From positions 35,469 to 99,468 of the forward strand of contig DASVCW010000022.1 in the NCBI GenBank assembly GCA_036381435.1: a stretch of 64,000 nt of DNA, given 5' to 3'. Shown piece by piece: positions 62,463 through 64,000 of the stretch. Position 1 is the first letter of the stretch, and each line of letters begins with the position of its first letter. The notes beneath the pieces were generated by a model. The model was not told where the DNA came from, ran no database searches, and was given only the letters and a program-made list of their open reading frames with translations. The position numbers and the translations under genes are program-made. Origin of the DNA: Fodinibius sp036381435 (GTDB lineage Bacteria > Bacteroidota > Rhodothermia > Balneolales > Balneolaceae).

Positions 62463-63094
62463 TGAACCTTAGTCATACGAATAGCGGGAAATCTCACAGC
62501 GAACAAATCTGCAATTATTATAAATTCCATTCCCATATCTATGATGCGAGCCGATGGACTTTTCTGTTCGGCAGGAATAAACTTTTAAAAATGATGCCGG
62601 CGCTTCCCCCGCAATCCTGCATTTTGGAGATTGGCTGCGGCACCGGCAGAAATCTTCAACGGCTTCAAAGCCGGTTTCCTGATGCTCAAATCACAGGCAT
62701 TGATCTTTCATCCGATATGCTGAGAGTAGCAGCAAAAAAGGTGAAGGGGTCAAAACATATACAACTCGCTAATGCTGATTTCTTATCTGATAATTTGAGC
62801 CTGGGTTCCTTCGACCTTATCCTCCTTTCCTATTCTTTAACCATGTTTGGAGATCAGCCGGATTATATTTTGGAACGGATTTCCAAAAACCTAAAACCAA
62901 ACGGCTATGTTGCTATCGTTGATTTCAATACTACATCTGTTGAATGGTTTCGCAAGTGGATGAATCTAAATCATGTTGATTTCAGCGGATCATTCCTGCC
63001 TTTGCTACAGCAAAAATTTCAGCCGCTGGAAACAGAAGTAAATAAAGTGTACCTGGGCTTGTGGAATTATTTTTTGTTTTTGGGGCAAAAATAG
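62462..63094 (+). CDS. btaB: BtaB-like SAM-dependent N-methyltransferase
   Basis: 210 residues, class I methyltransferase fold: CILEIGCGTGRNLQRLQSRF (motif I, about 54-73), ITGIDLSSDMLRVA, LANADFLSD and FDLILLSYSLTMF. This is the size of Rhodobacter BtaB, which adds three methyl groups to diacylglyceryl-homoserine. Functional assignment rests on its coupling to btaA (TAATG overlap). A generic methyltransferase is the alternative. Confidence 0.82.
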   Translation: MNLSHTNSGKSHSEQICNYYKFHSHIYDASRWTFLFGRNKLLKMMPALPPQSCILEIGCGTGRNLQRLQSRFPDAQITGIDLSSDMLRVAAKKVKGSKHIQLANADFLSDNLSLGSFDLILLSYSLTMFGDQPDYILERISKNLKPNGYVAIVDFNTTSVEWFRKWMNLNHVDFSGSFLPLLQQKFQPLETEVNKVYLGLWNYFLFLGQK

Positions 63095-63095
63095 C

Positions 63096-63128
63096 CTCAT
63101 CAGGCGACTGCTCTTGTCGCCCGATGAG
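63096..63128 (-). repeat. 33-nt hairpin repeat, reverse orientation, loop AAGAGCA on minus strand (copy A6)
   Basis: Stem CTCATCAGGCGAC / GTCGCCCGATGAG with 12 of 13 pairs. It starts two bases after the btaB stop codon. Confidence 0.78.
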
Positions 63129-63157
63129 TGAAATAAGCAATGCTTTTAATCCTGTCA

Positions 63158-63190
63158 TTCATCCGACTTCAAAACCAGAACTCGGATGAG
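63158..63190 (+). repeat. 33-nt hairpin repeat, loop AAAACCA (copy A7)
   Basis: Stem TTCATCCGACTTC / GAACTCGGATGAG, with 12 of 13 pairs counting one G-T. It makes a reverse/forward pair with the copy at 63096, with 29 bp between them. It is upstream of the TPR gene. Confidence 0.78.
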
Positions 63191-63224
63191 ATATACTTTC
63201 ATCTTTTTCTTATTTTGATCCACT

Positions 63225-63851
63225 ATGAAACAGATTGAAGCACAAATTTCAGAAATCAAAGAAGAATTAAAAGAAGCGCCGGGTGATGCAGGACTGCTAA
63301 ATGAGTTAGGCGTTGGCTATCAGATGCTGGGAGATTATGAAAAAGCCGTTGAAGCCTACCAAAAGTCGCTGGCTAAAAATCCTGGCGACTTCAAAGTCCA
63401 TTTCAATCTCGCCAACGCTTTTTTTGATTCAGATCAGATAGACCGTGCTGTAAACCATTACCTGGATGCCCTCGATATCCAGCCGGATTACATTCCTGCT
63501 CTCAACAACCTCGCTGATGTTTATGAGCTGGCCGAAGACACCGAACGCGCCCGGGAACTTTTCGAATATATCACCAAAATAAAACCGGATGATGCCATGG
63601 GATATTTCAACCTGGGGAATCATCATCTGCGCTCGAATAATACGGTTGAAGCGGGAAGATGCTATAAAAAAGCCATCGAATTGGATGATCAGTTTTATGA
63701 AGCCTACAATAACATCGGCTTTATCTTGAAGCATTTGGGCAAGTATAAAGAGGCGGTTTCCTATTTTGAACAGTGCCTGGAGATTGCTCCTGATTACGAG
63801 CCTGCCCAGAAAGATTTGGCTGTTTGCAATGAAGCGCTTGTAAAGGAATAG
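63225..63851 (+). CDS. Tetratricopeptide-repeat (TPR) protein
   Basis: 208 residues built almost wholly of TPR units of 34 residues: LLNELGVGYQMLGDYEKAVEAY (about 20), VHFNLANAFFDSDQIDRAVNHY, ALNNLADVYELAEDTERARELF, GYFNLGNHHLRSNNTVEAGRCY and AYNNIGFILKHLGKYKEAVSYF. There is no signal peptide. TPR arrays bind other proteins; the partner is unknown. It lies after the betaine-lipid genes, separated by the hairpin pair, so it probably belongs to another transcript. Confidence 0.9.
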   Translation: MKQIEAQISEIKEELKEAPGDAGLLNELGVGYQMLGDYEKAVEAYQKSLAKNPGDFKVHFNLANAFFDSDQIDRAVNHYLDALDIQPDYIPALNNLADVYELAEDTERARELFEYITKIKPDDAMGYFNLGNHHLRSNNTVEAGRCYKKAIELDDQFYEAYNNIGFILKHLGKYKEAVSYFEQCLEIAPDYEPAQKDLAVCNEALVKE

Positions 63852-63899
63852 CTTTTGAAACTTGAAGAAAAACAGCTGGATATTATTGCGTATATCGTG

Positions 63900-64000
63900 A
63901 TGCGTATGCCTTGTACTTTCCTAAGAAGTAGTACGCAACCATTTAGCACTTTTGATATTGATATTTCAACCTTAATCGACCACACTATATTATGCAATTT
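63900..64000 (+). CDS. deoC: Probable deoxyribose-phosphate aldolase, N-terminus only (cut by window edge)
   Basis: An open frame running off the window. From the ATG at 63900 it reads MRMPCTFLRSSTQPFSTFDI and then DISTLIDHTILCN. The phrase LIDHTIL matches the conserved first strand of DeoC (YIDHTLL). The start is uncertain: the frame remains open to a TTG at 63855, and 63906 is a second ATG. Only about 34 residues are visible. Confidence 0.45.
   Translation, partial: MRMPCTFLRSSTQPFSTFDIDISTLIDHTILCN

Overview
The window looks like chromosomal DNA from a free-living, heterotrophic member of the Bacteroidota/Balneolota group (Balneola- or Gracilimonas-like). This is inferred from protein families and signals, not from a search. 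The signs are many lipoproteins and outer-membrane barrels, a TAnnTTTG-type promoter ahead of tRNA-Ser, mostly weak ribosome binding sites with frequent TTG/GTG starts, a short NusA, and an M49 peptidase with a pentapeptide HEXXH motif. There is no rRNA, prophage, CRISPR array or full insertion sequence. About 52 protein genes, two of them cut by the window edges, and one tRNA are supported.

Layout. 1-7.3 kb (minus): a maltodextrin operon, lacI - pgmB - maltose phosphorylase (GH65) - periplasmic GH13 - second GH13 lipoprotein (cut by the left edge). 7.5-17.4 kb: a PrcB-like lipoprotein, mprF, an Ig-like lipoprotein, a small barrel protein, a RibD-type reductase, a CNNM/CorC membrane protein and an M49 peptidase. 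17.6-23.5 kb: an FMN reductase, then a plus-strand run of FNT channel, beta-carbonic anhydrase, pncB, pncA and a FAD oxidoreductase (one-carbon/CO2 handling and NAD salvage). 23.5-33.4 kb (minus): an outer-membrane barrel plus large lipoprotein pair, tRNA-Ser(GGA) (plus), plsC-tonB, murQ, and a tight esterase-accC-DUF4260 operon. 33.8 kb: purC (plus).

34.8-50.0 kb is a long minus-strand information-processing block: rimP - nusA - infB - rbfA - ribF - rpsO - pnp - M16 peptidase - asnS - hepT/mntA toxin-antitoxin - holA - ECF sigma factor - small anti-sigma-like protein. No truB lies in its usual slot between rbfA and ribF, where a mobile-looking repeat sits instead. 50.4-57.4 kb: a large BNR/Asp-box protein whose end overlaps a DUF192 lipoprotein, a VapBC module with a frameshifted toxin, and an LVIVD-repeat plus DUF305 pair. 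57.6-61.2 kb: fbp, coaE and prfB, the last with the classical programmed +1 frameshift. 61.3-64 kb: a two-gene betaine-lipid operon (BtaA-like plus BtaB-like), a TPR protein and the probable start of deoC.

The intergenic regions are unusually rich in repeats. The most striking is a 33-nt hairpin family with a 13-bp stem of variable, compensating sequence and an almost constant 7-nt loop (AAAASCA). It is often present as reverse/forward pairs, like REP/BIME elements, and is the best candidate here for an undescribed element. Others are GTCATTCYGA-ended and GTCATGCTGAAC-ended miniature elements, ACACAAAG/CACRGAG palindromes, and an 18-nt palindrome nested inside three unrelated repeats. Several start codons were moved from the longest possible reading frame on the basis of ribosome binding sites or family length.
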